Of a DNA stretch of 50,680 nucleotides, positions 1 through 9,154 are shown piece after piece. The stretch spans positions 1 through 50,680 of the forward strand of contig CAMFHP010000055.1 in assembly GCA_945952225.1 (NCBI GenBank). The letters run 5' to 3'. The first letter of the stretch is position 1; every line of letters begins with the position of its first letter. The stretch comes from an uncultured Myxococcaceae bacterium (GTDB lineage Bacteria > Myxococcota_A > Polyangia > Polyangiales > Ga0077539). A program made the translations under genes and the position numbers. The notes under the pieces are model-generated. The model searched no databases. It saw nothing but the letters and a program-made list of their open reading frames with translations, and had not been told where the DNA came from.

Positions 1-5
1 CCCCC

Positions 6-89
6 GCTCCCCGCGCTTGCGCCCGCGCTCCCCGCACTCGATCGCCCGCCCCCCGCGCTTGTGCACCCGCTCCCCGCGCTTGTGCAGCC
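6..89. repeat. Tandem 21-bp repeat, four copies
   Basis: Four consecutive 21-base units start at 6, 27, 48 and 69, each beginning with g-c-t/c followed by CCCC and, in three of the four, the core CCCCGCGCTTG. C-runs fall at 9, 30, 51 and 72, exactly 21 bases apart. The array may continue beyond the left edge of the window. A 21-base unit is two DNA helical turns and also seven codons, but the frames across it show no convincing protein, so I treat it as noncoding. Confidence 0.75.
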
Positions 90-161
90 ACGCCGTGTCC
101 CCGTGCAGCGCGCCAACCAGGACACGCGTCCCCAATTCACGCTCTCTCCCCCACCGCGCGA

Positions 162-313
162 CCCCGATCCGCGCCGTTGCATCCCCAATTACGCCCACCG
201 TGTCCCCGATTGTCCGCCGCACATCCCCATGACGCCCCTGCAAAGGCCCCTCCGCCCGTTGCACAACCCCGATGGAGCGCGCTATGACCCCGTTTCATGG
301 CACGCACGTCCCC
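162..313. repeat. Diverged 21-bp periodic CCCC array
   Basis: C4 runs start at 162, 183, 204, 225, 247, 267, 288 and 310, so nearly every step is 20-22 bases. Several are followed by GAT or AATT (for example CCCCGATT and CCCCAATT). The units are otherwise diverged. The array leads into, and slightly overlaps, the start of the MerR-like gene at 297, so it occupies the position of that gene's control region. Whether it binds a protein or is a decaying minisatellite cannot be told from sequence alone. Confidence 0.6.
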
Positions 314-782
314 GAAGGTCGCCGAGGCGCGCGAGTACACGGTGCGCGAGGTCTGCGAGGCGGCGCACATCACCCCGCGCTCGCTGAAGCGTTGGATCGC
401 CGCGGGCATCGTCGAGGCGCCCGAGTTCCGCGGACGCGCCACGCGCTACACCCCGCGCCAGTACGCGCAGGCCCGCGCCGCGGCGGCCCTCTTCGCCGAA
501 GGACGCCGCACCCGCGAGGTCGCCCGCGCCACGTCGCGCGCCTCGCTGGCCACGCTCCACGAGCTCGCGCCGTTGCCGCCGCCCGCGCCTCCGCCCCCCG
601 CGTCTCCGCCGCCCACGCCCACGCCATCGTCTGCGCTGCCCGCGGCCCTCGCCACGATGGTCCCGCTGCGCGCGCTCGAACTCCTCCCTGGATTGACCCT
701 CACGCTCCGCGACGACGCCACGCCCTTCGTCGCGCAGGTCGCCGCGGAGATCGTCGCGCGCTACGCGACGCGTCCGTCGTAG
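297..782 (+). CDS. MerR-type HTH regulator
   Basis: Predicted 161-residue DNA-binding protein. Residues about 13-66 (EYTVREVCEAAHITPRSLKR, then a W-I-A-A-G-I segment and RYTPRQY) match a MerR winged-helix DNA-binding domain, where the helix-turn-helix is followed by a short wing. After it come an Arg/Ala-rich helix, a Pro/Ala-rich linker (about residues 95-115) and a short C-terminal segment of unknown role; there is no long dimerisation coiled coil and no cysteine-based effector site, so the ligand is unknown. No strong Shine-Dalgarno is visible (GGAG at 274 is too distant). It ends 7 bases before the convergent helicase gene. Its upstream region is the 21-bp repeat array, which could hold operators. 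Confidence 0.75.
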   Translation: MARTSPKVAEAREYTVREVCEAAHITPRSLKRWIAAGIVEAPEFRGRATRYTPRQYAQARAAAALFAEGRRTREVARATSRASLATLHELAPLPPPAPPPPASPPPTPTPSSALPAALATMVPLRALELLPGLTLTLRDDATPFVAQVAAEIVARYATRPS

Positions 783-789
783 CGCGGGA

Positions 790-3696
790 TCACCCGTCGT
801 CGAAGAGGGCCGCGAGGTCGTCGCGGGTGAGCCCCGCCGAGGGATCGGCGCCATCGAGGGCGCTCTCGGCGAGCGCGCGCTTCTTCGTCTGCAACTGGAG
901 GATGCGCTCCTCGACGGTGTCGCGCGCCACGAGGCGGTGCACGGTCACGGCGCGTCGCTGTCCGATGCGGTGCGCGCGGTCGGCGGCCTGGTCTTCGACG
1001 GCGGGGTTCCACCACGGATCGAGCATGAACACATGGTCCGCCGCGGTGAGGTTGAGCCCCGTGCCGCCGGCCTTCAGCGACACGAGCATCACCGGCGGAC
1101 CATCCTCGCGCTGGAACGCCTCGACCACACCGCCGCGGTCGCGCGTGCTGCCGTCGAGGCGCGTGAAGCGCAGCCCCGCCGCGGTGAGCGCGGGCTCCAC
1201 CCGGTCGAGGAGCGAGGTCCACTGCGAGAACACCAGCGCGCGGTGGCCTTCGAGGGCCGCGGTCTCCAGCGCGTCGACGAGGCACTCGACCTTCGAACTC
1301 CGCTCGGCCCGCTGACCGGGAACGAGCCCCGCGTGACACGCCGCCTGTCGCAATCGCAGCAGCGCTTCGAGGGCCGCCAGCGTGTTGCCGCCGCCGCGAA
1401 GCACCTCCAGCACCTCGTCGCGCGTCGCCGCCCGCACGGCGTCGTAGACCGCGCGCTCGCCCTCGTCGAGCTCCACGCGCAGCACCACCTCGGTGCGCGG
1501 CGGAAGCTCCGGCGCCACGTCGCGCTTGAGCCTCCGCAACAGGAACGGCGCCACCCGCTGACGCAGCCGCGCGAGGGCGTCGCCGTCGCCGTCGGCGATG
1601 GGTTTTGTGTAGCGCAGTTCGAAGTCTCCGCGTCCACCGAGGAGCCCGCGGTTGGTGAAGTGAAAGAGGCTCCAGAGCTCGTCGAGGCGGTTCTCGATGG
1701 GCGTGCCCGAGAGCGCGATGTGCGACTCGCCGCGGAGCTCGTACGCCGCGCGCGCCACCTGGCTGTCGGGGTTCTTGATGGCCTGCGCCTCGTCGAGCAC
1801 CACGGTGCTCCACCGCTCGCGCGAGAGGGTCTCCACGTCGAGGCGCAGCACCGCGTAGGTGGTGAGCGTGACGTCGGCCTGCGCGTCGAGACGGCGCCCG
1901 GCACCGTGGTACGTCCACACGCGCAGCGACGGACGGAAGCGCCGCAGCTCGGCCTCCCAGTTGTCGATCACGCTCCGCGGACACACCACCAGGCACCGCC
2001 CGCGCAGCGCGCAGATCGTCTGGAGCGTCTTGCCGAGGCCCATGTCGTCGGCGAGCACCGCGCCCATGCGCGCATCGCGCAGGAGCGAGAGCCAGTCGAC
2101 GCCGCGCCGCTGGTACGCGCGCAGCGTGGCCGTGAGGTCGTCGGGAAGCGCCGCCTCGGGGATGCGCTCCATGCCCTCGACGAACGCGCGGAGCCCCTCG
2201 ATCGACGGCGGCGCCGGGTGCTCGATCTCCGCGCAGAACGCCGCCAGCGCAGGCAACGCCGCGCGCGGAACCTCTCCCTTCGCATCCCGCGCCGCGAGCA
2301 GGTCGGCCACGCGATGCCCGTGCTGCGCGAGCCACTTCGCGGGCAGCGGCGCCCATCCCCCGTCGCTCAGGGGCACCACGTCGAGCCCCTCGCGCCACGC
2401 GGTGATCACCGCGCCTGCGTCGGCCTTCGCGCGGCTCTCTTCCTCGCCCTCGCGCTCGCCGTCGAGGCGTTCGAAGGTGAGGTCGAAGCCCTCGTCGCGC
2501 ACTTCGAAGCGCGCGGTGAGCTCGGTGGTGCCGAAGAGGCCCGCGGTGCGGTCGCTGCCCGCGCTCCACGCCTTGAGCTTCGCGAGAAAGCGCGCCACGT
2601 CGTCGCCGCGAAAGTCTGCGCGCGCACCCACCGCGAGCCCGAGCTCGTCGCGCACACGATGGGCCTCGGCCACCTCGGCCTCGACGCTCCGCACCGGCAC
2701 CGGTCCCTTCACGTACACCAGCGCGCCGCCCTCGACGCGCGCGCACACCGGGTCGCCGTACACGATCGCGGGCGTCACCGTGAGCAGGTGCGGGAGCAGC
2801 GTCGCGTTCATCGCCACGCGGGGCGCGAGGCCGTGCTTCACCGCGGGCAGTCGCTTCGCGCGCACGTCGACGTCGACGGTCTCGCGCAGCGCGGGGATCA
2901 CCTCCAGCACCAGCGCGGCCAGGTCACGACGCGCGAAGGGCTGCGTGCGCGGCAATCCCGCGAAGGTGGCCTGCGTGCGCGCGGTCGCCGCGATGGGACG
3001 CAGCACCTCACCGCAGAGGGCCACGCCCGGCGCGACCTCGCGGGTCAGCTCGGCGGCGGGCGAGAGACGCAGTGCGAAGCCCTTCTCGTGGTCGATCACC
3101 TCGGCGCGCGGAGGCAGCGGCGTGGTGTCGACGCGCACGGCGAGGTCGTCGAGGCGCACGTCGGCGCAGCGCGAGAGCGCTTCGAGGAGCGTCGCGAGGT
3201 CGGCGCGCGTGCGCGGATCGAGCGCGCGGTCGACGGCGAGGTCGGCGTCACCGAGCGCGAGGGGAACGGACACGTCGGTGAGCGCGACGGTGAGCGGCGC
3301 GGCGCTCCCATCGGGGCCCACGACGAGGCGCGTGCATCGGAGCGACGATCCGCCCGAGAGCACGTAGCGCAGGGTGGATTGCGCGGCCGCTGCGCTGGCG
3401 AGCGTGGTGCCTGCGGCGCGCGCGCGGTCGTAGGCGACGATGCCCGCGACGACGTGGGCGCAGGGGTCCGAGCCGCCGCAGTCGCAGGTCCATTCCTGTT
3501 CGGCGGGGTAGACGGTGGCGGTGTAGGGCGTGGGCCAGTCGGCGACGCGCACGGCGAACACGAGCTCGTCGTCGGTCTCGCGGTCGAGCAGCACGGCGCC
3601 CTCGCGCACGAGCCCTTCGGCCGTGGCGAGTCGCCCGCTCGGGCAGCGCTTTTTGAGAAGTGCGACGACGGCCTTGAGGGCGGCCGCGTCGGTCAC
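790..3696 (-). CDS. SWIM zinc finger SNF2-family helicase/ATPase
   Basis: 968-residue SWI2/SNF2 ATPase expected to translocate on duplex DNA and remodel nucleoprotein complexes. The N-terminus carries a SWIM zinc-finger motif [11 protein letters not shown] (Cys71, Cys73, Cys79, His81). The helicase core follows: Walker A DDMGLGKT near residue 550, Walker B VLDEAQ near 635, and a C-terminal helicase domain with HRIGQRR near 920. The end [10 protein letters not shown] resembles the acidic tails of bacterial SNF2 proteins such as RapA-like and HepA-like members. The start ATG overlaps the stop of the upstream desaturase gene by four bases (ATGA), so the two are probably translated from one message, although no functional link between them is obvious. 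It is not accompanied by methylase or nuclease genes, which argues against a defence island. Confidence 0.9.
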   Translation of the reverse strand: MTDAAALKAVVALLKKRCPSGRLATAEGLVREGAVLLDRETDDELVFAVRVADWPTPYTATVYPAEQEWTCDCGGSDPCAHVVAGIVAYDRARAAGTTLASAAAAQSTLRYVLSGGSSLRCTRLVVGPDGSAAPLTVALTDVSVPLALGDADLAVDRALDPRTRADLATLLEALSRCADVRLDDLAVRVDTTPLPPRAEVIDHEKGFALRLSPAAELTREVAPGVALCGEVLRPIAATARTQATFAGLPRTQPFARRDLAALVLEVIPALRETVDVDVRAKRLPAVKHGLAPRVAMNATLLPHLLTVTPAIVYGDPVCARVEGGALVYVKGPVPVRSVEAEVAEAHRVRDELGLAVGARADFRGDDVARFLAKLKAWSAGSDRTAGLFGTTELTARFEVRDEGFDLTFERLDGEREGEEESRAKADAGAVITAWREGLDVVPLSDGGWAPLPAKWLAQHGHRVADLLAARDAKGEVPRAALPALAAFCAEIEHPAPPSIEGLRAFVEGMERIPEAALPDDLTATLRAYQRRGVDWLSLLRDARMGAVLADDMGLGKTLQTICALRGRCLVVCPRSVIDNWEAELRRFRPSLRVWTYHGAGRRLDAQADVTLTTYAVLRLDVETLSRERWSTVVLDEAQAIKNPDSQVARAAYELRGESHIALSGTPIENRLDELWSLFHFTNRGLLGGRGDFELRYTKPIADGDGDALARLRQRVAPFLLRRLKRDVAPELPPRTEVVLRVELDEGERAVYDAVRAATRDEVLEVLRGGGNTLAALEALLRLRQAACHAGLVPGQRAERSSKVECLVDALETAALEGHRALVFSQWTSLLDRVEPALTAAGLRFTRLDGSTRDRGGVVEAFQREDGPPVMLVSLKAGGTGLNLTAADHVFMLDPWWNPAVEDQAADRAHRIGQRRAVTVHRLVARDTVEERILQLQTKKRALAESALDGADPSAGLTRDDLAALFDDG

Positions 3697-4997
3697 GAGG
3701 CCTCCGCGACGCCCGCGGTGGGGGCGGTGTCGCCCGAGGTTCCGTCGGAGGGAGGCGTGCTCTTCGCGGCGCCGGCGGCGCGGGCCACGCGGGCGAGCAC
3801 CGAGGCCACGTCGGCGAGCCCCTCGAAGAAGCCGCGCTCGGTGTAGGTCACGCCGTAGCGCTCACAGAGCGCGCGCACCGCGGGCTGCACTGCCGCGAGG
3901 TTGTGCCGCGGCATGATGGGAAACACATGGTGCTCGATCTGCCGTTCGAGGCCGCCGAAGAACCAGGCCGTGCCCCACATCGGCTTCACGTTCTGCGAGC
4001 CCGCGCACTGGAGCTCGTAGAAGCCCGGCGCCTCGCCGCGCGTGAAGATGGGACGCGCGTTGTGACCCACGAGAAAGACCGTGCCGGTCATGAGTCCCGA
4101 GACGAGCTGCGCGGTGAGATAGAACGCGATGCGCAGGCCCCACGAGGGGAGCATCATCACGAGGGCGAGGGTCCACGCGTGGTGCGCGACGATGGCGGCG
4201 AGCTCCCACGCGCGGAGGCGCACGTTGGGGGCGCGCAGGGCCCAGAGCGCGCTCTGCGCGACCCAGTTGAGCCGCGCGAGCGAGATGATCGGCAGCGCGG
4301 TGACCACCTGGATGCGCACCATGAAGCGCGCGAAGGGCGAGGCGTGGTCGAGGTCGCGCTCGGTGAAGGCCAGCAGAGGCATGGTGTCGATGTCGGTGTC
4401 GACGCCGATCACGTTGGGCAGCGCGTGATGCTGGTTGTGCTTGTGGCGCCACCAGTCGGCGGAGAAGCCCAGGAGGAGCCCTCCCGCGGCGACGCTCCAT
4501 CGGTCGCCCACGCTGCGCTCGGGAAAGACCGCGTGGTGCACGACGTCGTGCGCGAGCCATCCCGACTGCTGCCACGCGAGCGCGACGAGCACCGCGCCCA
4601 CGGGCCAGAGCATCGGCGACGCCGCGAGCGACGCGAACGACGCGCCGATGAGCGCGACGATGAACAGCGCGCGCATCAGGAACCAGGCCTTGCGACCCGC
4701 GAACAGGCCCTCGTCGTGAAGGCGCGCGCGGAGCGCTTCGAAGTCGCGCTCGATGTCTCCGTTCGCCGACGGATCGGGCGGCATCACCGGAGGCTTCTTC
4801 GCGCGCATTCCCTTGAGGGCGCGGCGCGCGAGGGGGCCGTGGAAGGCTTCGAACACCGTGCTCGCGTCGCGGCCGAAGAAGAAGCGCAGCAGGTTGCCGC
4901 CGGGGTGGTGCTTCGCCCACTTCGCGACGTCGTAGACCTCGCCGTGGATGGTCACACAGTCTTCGGGAGCGGACTCGGGGCGTTCGTCGCGTGCCAT
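3693..4997 (-). CDS. Cytochrome b5 / front-end fatty acid desaturase
   Basis: 434-residue membrane enzyme that should introduce a double bond between an existing one and the carboxyl end of an acyl chain (delta-5/delta-6 type). An N-terminal cytochrome b5 domain shows HPGG at 31-34 and a second candidate heme ligand His53. Three histidine boxes bind the di-iron centre: HDVVHH (150-155), HKHNQHH (185-191) and QIEHH (353-357). The Gln in the third box is the signature of front-end desaturases. Hydrophobic segments lie around 107-145, 165-180, 222-250 and 263-312. The C-terminal 30 residues are low-complexity. Such fused desaturases are known from eukaryotes and from polyunsaturated-fatty-acid-making myxobacteria. 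Regiospecificity cannot be read from sequence. It is the first gene of a likely two-gene operon with the SNF2 helicase. Confidence 0.92.
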   Translation of the reverse strand: MARDERPESAPEDCVTIHGEVYDVAKWAKHHPGGNLLRFFFGRDASTVFEAFHGPLARRALKGMRAKKPPVMPPDPSANGDIERDFEALRARLHDEGLFAGRKAWFLMRALFIVALIGASFASLAASPMLWPVGAVLVALAWQQSGWLAHDVVHHAVFPERSVGDRWSVAAGGLLLGFSADWWRHKHNQHHALPNVIGVDTDIDTMPLLAFTERDLDHASPFARFMVRIQVVTALPIISLARLNWVAQSALWALRAPNVRLRAWELAAIVAHHAWTLALVMMLPSWGLRIAFYLTAQLVSGLMTGTVFLVGHNARPIFTRGEAPGFYELQCAGSQNVKPMWGTAWFFGGLERQIEHHVFPIMPRHNLAAVQPAVRALCERYGVTYTERGFFEGLADVASVLARVARAAGAAKSTPPSDGTSGDTAPTAGVAEAS

Positions 4998-5100
4998 TTC
5001 GGGCGCGGGACACTACAGGCTTTCACCGCGTCCGTCGCGGGGCCTCTGCGCAGAAGAATCTGCGTGTGTCACGCACCGTGTCGCGCACACGGAACGAGCG

Positions 5101-6297
5101 TCACGGGCCCACGCTGCGCAGCGTCACATCGCCCGCGACGAAGCGCGCGAGCCACGCGTCGAAGCCCGCAGGACGCAGCGGTTGGAGCTGCACGACGTGG
5201 GTGATCCCCGGGGTGATGAAGTAGCGCGCCGCGGGCCATGTGCCGTCGACGCGCGACGCGAAGCCCGCGAGGCGGGTGCTGAACTCCGCGGGGGTGAGAC
5301 CCATGAAGGTCGTGATGATCGCGTCGTTGCGGTACGAGAGAAACGCCGTGCGATTGGCCGCGTAGCGCGTGCGGTAGTAGTCCGCGAAGGCGTCGATGCT
5401 CGTCGCGCACGCGGGGCAGTCGGCGGGAATCTCCACGCCCCAGTTGTTGGCCCACGTGCGCCATCGATCGCCCGCGGGCTGGATGGGCGGACCCGAGTCG
5501 TCGATCGCGTCGACGCGCACCGTGGGAAAGGCCTGCTGCACCCGCGCGAGGTTGAGCGCCGTGCCGAAGCCGCCCGCGCTGTCGCCCGCGAGAAACACCC
5601 GCTGCGCATCGGGGAACGTGGCCCGCACGCGCGGGAGGAGCAGCGAGAGGTTGCGCGCGCCGACGTGGTGCGTCTCGCGGCGACCGAAGTAGTCGTACGT
5701 GGCGACGCGCGTGCCCGCGTGCACGTCGCCCGTGCAGTACGGCACGTAGACCAGGTTGAAATCGCGGAAGGGGTTGGCGCTCTCGCGGCGCATGAAGAGC
5801 ATCGCGGGCCGCGCGGCGTCGGTGGCGAACTCCAGCGCGCCGTAGCCCGTGGCGACGTAGAAGCTCGTGGAGACCGGTCCCCAGCACGTCGCGCCGTCCC
5901 AGCACGCGCCGCCGCCCTGGAGAAAGATCAGCACGTCGCGCGAGCCTGCGCGGGGGTTGATGCCGAAGCCCGTGGGGCGTCCGTTGGCGCACGCGGAGCC
6001 CGGCACGTCGACCCACGTCCATCGGTCGGCGGGCGCGCGCACGGGCTCGGCGTCGGGCAGCGCAGGCGCATCGACGGACGCCTCGGCGGCGGGCGCATCG
6101 ACGGTGGAGGCCTCGGGCGCGCTCACGTCGTCGAGGGCCACGTCGTCGAGGGCCGCGTCGGAGAATCCCGCGCGCGCATCGGGCACCGCGGACGCATCGG
6201 TGACGGCGGGCGCATCGGGCGTGGGCGCGGCGACTTCGGTGCCTCCGCCACAGGCCGTGAGGAGTGCGAGCGGGAGCGAGAGCGTGCGGGCGCGCAT
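5101..6297 (-). CDS. Pectinacetylesterase-like lipoprotein
   Basis: 398-residue exported esterase. I chose the ATG at 6297 because it gives a lipoprotein signal (MRARTLSLPLALLTAC, lipid-modified Cys16); open frame further upstream is high-GC readthrough. Residues about 20-80 are an Ala/Asp/Val-rich linker with repeated DA and DV pairs. The catalytic region matches the pectinacetylesterase/NOTUM family of alpha/beta hydrolases: LQGGGACWDG (oxyanion region), GDSAGG with the nucleophile Ser near 238, and GITHVV holding the catalytic His near the C-terminus. The family removes acetyl or acyl groups from polysaccharides or proteins; the substrate here is unknown. The start lies 14 bases after the stop of the unknown gene on the same strand, so they are probably co-transcribed. 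Confidence 0.82.
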   Translation of the reverse strand: MRARTLSLPLALLTACGGGTEVAAPTPDAPAVTDASAVPDARAGFSDAALDDVALDDVSAPEASTVDAPAAEASVDAPALPDAEPVRAPADRWTWVDVPGSACANGRPTGFGINPRAGSRDVLIFLQGGGACWDGATCWGPVSTSFYVATGYGALEFATDAARPAMLFMRRESANPFRDFNLVYVPYCTGDVHAGTRVATYDYFGRRETHHVGARNLSLLLPRVRATFPDAQRVFLAGDSAGGFGTALNLARVQQAFPTVRVDAIDDSGPPIQPAGDRWRTWANNWGVEIPADCPACATSIDAFADYYRTRYAANRTAFLSYRNDAIITTFMGLTPAEFSTRLAGFASRVDGTWPAARYFITPGITHVVQLQPLRPAGFDAWLARFVAGDVTLRSVGP

Positions 6298-6311
6298 GGG
6301 CCGAGACGCTA

Positions 6312-7259
6312 TCACCCGCGCGAGGTGTTTCGCGCGCGGAGGGCGTCGCGTTCGCGGAACTGCCAGCGACGTTCGAAGGCCGCTCGAAAGTCGGCGCGGG
6401 TCACGGCGCGCGGCGTCGAGAGCACCGCGGCGTCGTAGAGGTTGTGGGGCATGGCGAAGGCCACCTCGTCGGGCGCGAGACGGCGCACGTGCTCGGGGAG
6501 GACCTCGCGCCACGCGCGCAGAAAGGCCTCGACGCGGGCGAGGTCGTGGAGGTGCTCCGCGGGGGCGACCTCGAGCTCCTGCTGCTTGCGCTCGCGCACG
6601 CCCGACTCGTCGACGAGGCTGAGTTCAAACGCCGCCACGACGCCCGAGAAGTGCACGCGCACGCCGCCGCGCGAGGGGCCCGGCGTGGGGTGGTCGTCGT
6701 TCCACGGCGTGGTGAGCGCGCGGAGCACCATGGTCTCGCACTTGAGCACCGGCGGCTTCTCGGTGAGCACGGCGTAGACCCGTTCGAGCGCGGCGCCCGC
6801 GACGGTGGGCGTGATGGCGAAGAAGCGCCCGAAGTGCCTGCGCTCCGCGAGCGCCGCATCGAAGGCGTCGCGGTCGGTGAGCGAGCGCCGTCGCGCGAGG
6901 GAGGTCCACGTCGAGGCCGTGCCGAGGTCCGCGGCGGTGAAGCGCGGCGCGTCGGGGAGCGCGCTCGTCGCGAGGTCGCGAAATGCCCTGCGCAACGCGA
7001 AGCACCACGCGCGCAGAAACGCTTCGCCACGCGCCCGATCGACGCTCCCATCCGCGGGCAGCAGGGCCACGGTGCGCTCGATGCCCATGGGCTCCGCGGG
7101 GGTCACGAGACGCACGCGCAGTCCGAGGTGTCGGCCATCGTGCACGGCGACTTCGCCATCGCCCGCGAGGCCGAGCGCGTAGGGCCCTTCACGCACCGGG
7201 AGCTCGGAGCGCATCACCGCGGTGAGCCAGGCCATGGATGCTTCGCGTTCGTCGGGCAT
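6312..7259 (-). CDS. Unknown protein, 315 residues
   Basis: I do not recognise a family. The product is soluble, without signal peptide or membrane segment, and rich in Arg, Ala and Leu. It has a likely N-terminal alpha/beta part and mixed helical stretches (RAFRDLATSALPDAP; ARVEAFLRAWREVLPEH). The two stretches FLRAWCFALRRAFRDL (about residue 83) and FLRAWREVLPEHVRRL (about residue 247) are similar, which suggests an internal duplication of roughly 160 residues. Start could also be the Met eight codons later (MAWLTAV). The upstream region has CTATCA at 7299-7304, i.e. TGATAG on this strand, 40 bases before the start. It precedes the esterase lipoprotein and is probably in its operon. Confidence 0.7.
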   Translation of the reverse strand: MPDEREASMAWLTAVMRSELPVREGPYALGLAGDGEVAVHDGRHLGLRVRLVTPAEPMGIERTVALLPADGSVDRARGEAFLRAWCFALRRAFRDLATSALPDAPRFTAADLGTASTWTSLARRRSLTDRDAFDAALAERRHFGRFFAITPTVAGAALERVYAVLTEKPPVLKCETMVLRALTTPWNDDHPTPGPSRGGVRVHFSGVVAAFELSLVDESGVRERKQQELEVAPAEHLHDLARVEAFLRAWREVLPEHVRRLAPDEVAFAMPHNLYDAAVLSTPRAVTRADFRAAFERRWQFRERDALRARNTSRG

Positions 7260-7371
7260 GACGGCAGGATCGGTCGTCGGGCAGACGCGCTGCGCACCCT
7301 ATCACCGTCGCGCGGCCGCGGAACAGCGGGCAGGACGCCTCGCGCGTTGAGGTACGATCGCAGCCCCTCCC

Positions 7372-8997
7372 ATGCGACACGCTTCTCGCCTGCTTGCAAC
7401 GGTCACCGCGGTGGCTGCGACGATCGGACTCACTCCCGCCGCGTCGGCCAACGGACGCTTTCCTTCGTCGAACTACTTCGTGGCAGGCCCCGGTCCCGAG
7501 AGCCGCGTGCTGGCCCTTCGCACCACCTTCGGCCTCGCGACGAGCTACGACGCGGGACGCACCTGGGGATGGATCTGCGAAGAGGCCCTCAACGCCGTGG
7601 GCACCTTCGACGCGTCGATGTCCATCGGCTTCGACGGCACGGTGGTGGTGGGCGCGCCCTCGGGCATCACGGTCTCGCGCAATGCGTGTTCGTACGTGTC
7701 TCCGATGGGCAACCCCATGCGCCCCATCGTCGACATCGCCAACGACGCCACGGGGCGCTTCATGGTCACGGCCATCGGCCCCAACGGCACCGACGACACG
7801 CTGCTCCTCTCGAACGACGGCGGCGCGTCGTGGGTGCGCGGCGTCACGATGCCGGGCTTCTTCACCGAGACCGTCGAGATGGCCCCGTCGAACCCGCTGC
7901 GCATCTACGTCGCGGGCTTCGTGCGCGGCGGAATCCCCGTGCTCTACCGCAGCGACGACGGCGGCATGACCGTGCGCGAGGTGGCGCGCGACACGGCCTT
8001 TCGCGGCGGCACGAGCGCGTACATCTCCGCGGTCGATCCGTTGAACCCCGACGTGGTGTACGTGCGCTCGGGCGTGGGCCTCGGCACGATGCTCCTGCGC
8101 AGCGACGACGGCGGGAGCACCTACCGCGAGCTCACGCGCACCGACGACCAGATGGTGGGCTTCGCGCTCAGCGACGACGGCAGCACCGTGTGGGTCGCGA
8201 GTCAGAACCGCACCGAGGGCATCCGCCGTTCGGTCGCGGGCGGGGCCTTCACGCGCGTGCGCGCCACGGTGACCGTGCAGTGCCTCCGCCAGCACGGCGG
8301 CGTGCTCTACGTGTGCGCCGACGAGGTGGTCGACGGGTACATGCTCGGCAGCTCCGTCGACGGCGGTGACAGCTTCGATGCGCTGATGTCGGGACGCCTC
8401 TTTGCGGGCCCGTCGCCCACGTGCACGAGCGCCACGCAGGTGGGCATGGTGTGCGGTCCGCTCTGGCCCATGCAGCGCACGACGCTGACCTCCATCGACG
8501 CGGGCACACCGCCGATGCTCGTGCCCCGCGATGTTCCGCCCATCGACCTCGGTGCGCCGCGCAGCGACGCGGTCTCCGACACGCAGGCAGACACCCGCAC
8601 CGACACGACCGCCGACGTGGCCACGGACCACGGCTCCGACGCGGTCGACGACCTCGCCGCGGACGGAGCGACGGACGCGCAGCCCGACGTGACCCTCGAC
8701 GGGACGGCCGATGCGACGCTCGATGCGACGCTCGATGCGACGCCCGACGGAGCGATCGATGCGGCCGCCGATGGGACCGTCGACGTGGCGCGCGATGCCG
8801 TGAACGACGCGCCCTCCGACGTCACGATGGACGCGCCCCGCGATGGGTCCACCGACGTGCCCGCGATGCGCGACGAGGGCGCGGGCGGAGGCGACGGGTG
8901 CGGTTGTCGCGCAGGTGCGATGCGCAACGGTGGTTCATGGCTCGGCGCTGCGCTCGCGGCGGTGTTCGCGGCTCGTACGCGTCGCCGTCGTCGGTAG
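7372..8997 (+). CDS. Exported BNR/sortilin-like beta-propeller with MYXO-CTERM-like tail
   Basis: 541 residues. A signal peptide (MRHASRLLATVTAVAATIGL, cleavage near ASA-NG) is followed by about 370 residues with repeated Asp-box-like motifs: SYDAGRTW, SNDGGASW, RSDDGGMT, RSDDGGST and SVDGGDSF. These are typical of BNR/sortilin-type beta-propellers. Residues about 385-500 are an Asp-rich linker with dozens of DAT, DAA and DV units. The end, GGGDGCGCRAG followed by GGSWLGAALAAVFAARTRRRRR-type hydrophobic and Arg-rich segments, has the layout of a MYXO-CTERM surface-sorting signal (Cys motif, transmembrane segment, Arg tail). No Shine-Dalgarno is seen; a TACGAT hexamer lies 13 bases before the ATG, so the mRNA may be nearly leaderless. 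The ligand is unknown. Confidence 0.85.
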   Translation: MRHASRLLATVTAVAATIGLTPAASANGRFPSSNYFVAGPGPESRVLALRTTFGLATSYDAGRTWGWICEEALNAVGTFDASMSIGFDGTVVVGAPSGITVSRNACSYVSPMGNPMRPIVDIANDATGRFMVTAIGPNGTDDTLLLSNDGGASWVRGVTMPGFFTETVEMAPSNPLRIYVAGFVRGGIPVLYRSDDGGMTVREVARDTAFRGGTSAYISAVDPLNPDVVYVRSGVGLGTMLLRSDDGGSTYRELTRTDDQMVGFALSDDGSTVWVASQNRTEGIRRSVAGGAFTRVRATVTVQCLRQHGGVLYVCADEVVDGYMLGSSVDGGDSFDALMSGRLFAGPSPTCTSATQVGMVCGPLWPMQRTTLTSIDAGTPPMLVPRDVPPIDLGAPRSDAVSDTQADTRTDTTADVATDHGSDAVDDLAADGATDAQPDVTLDGTADATLDATLDATPDGAIDAAADGTVDVARDAVNDAPSDVTMDAPRDGSTDVPAMRDEGAGGGDGCGCRAGAMRNGGSWLGAALAAVFAARTRRRRR

Positions 8998-9004
8998 CGG
9001 ACGA

Positions 9005-9021
9005 CGAGACCCAGCGTCTCG
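9005..9021. terminator. Hairpin after the beta-propeller gene
   Basis: CGAGAC, a five-base loop CCAGC, and GTCTCG form a perfect 6-bp stem eight bases after the propeller stop codon. A second small hairpin (ATGCG, TCA, CGCAT) lies at 9053-9065. Neither is followed by a T-run, so if they end transcription it would not be by a classical intrinsic mechanism. Confidence 0.35.
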
Positions 9022-9154
9022 ACCGACGTGCGTGCGGGCCCAGTGTCTCGCGATGCGTCACGCATGCACCGCCACGCCTGCGCCCGCCCGATGCGCGGCG
9101 GGGTCGAATGATACGGTGCCTGCGACGGCGAAGCCGACGCTGGAGCCAATCGCC

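Noticed and set aside
1-313. 21-bp repeat region considered as a CRISPR or as coding heptapeptide repeats.
   Set aside because: No spacers between units, and the frames across the region contain stops or no plausible protein.
937-3846. Very long open frame on the strand opposite the SNF2 helicase; similar frames oppose the genes at 19965-22787, 25905-28631 and 47532-50498.
   Set aside because: These are high-GC shadows with Arg/Ala/His-rich products, no family motifs and no start signals, and the opposite strand has recognised domains.
790-4997. SNF2 helicase as part of a DISARM-like or similar defence system.
   Set aside because: Neither methylase, phospholipase D nor the accessory genes of such systems are present; the only coupled gene is a fatty acid desaturase.
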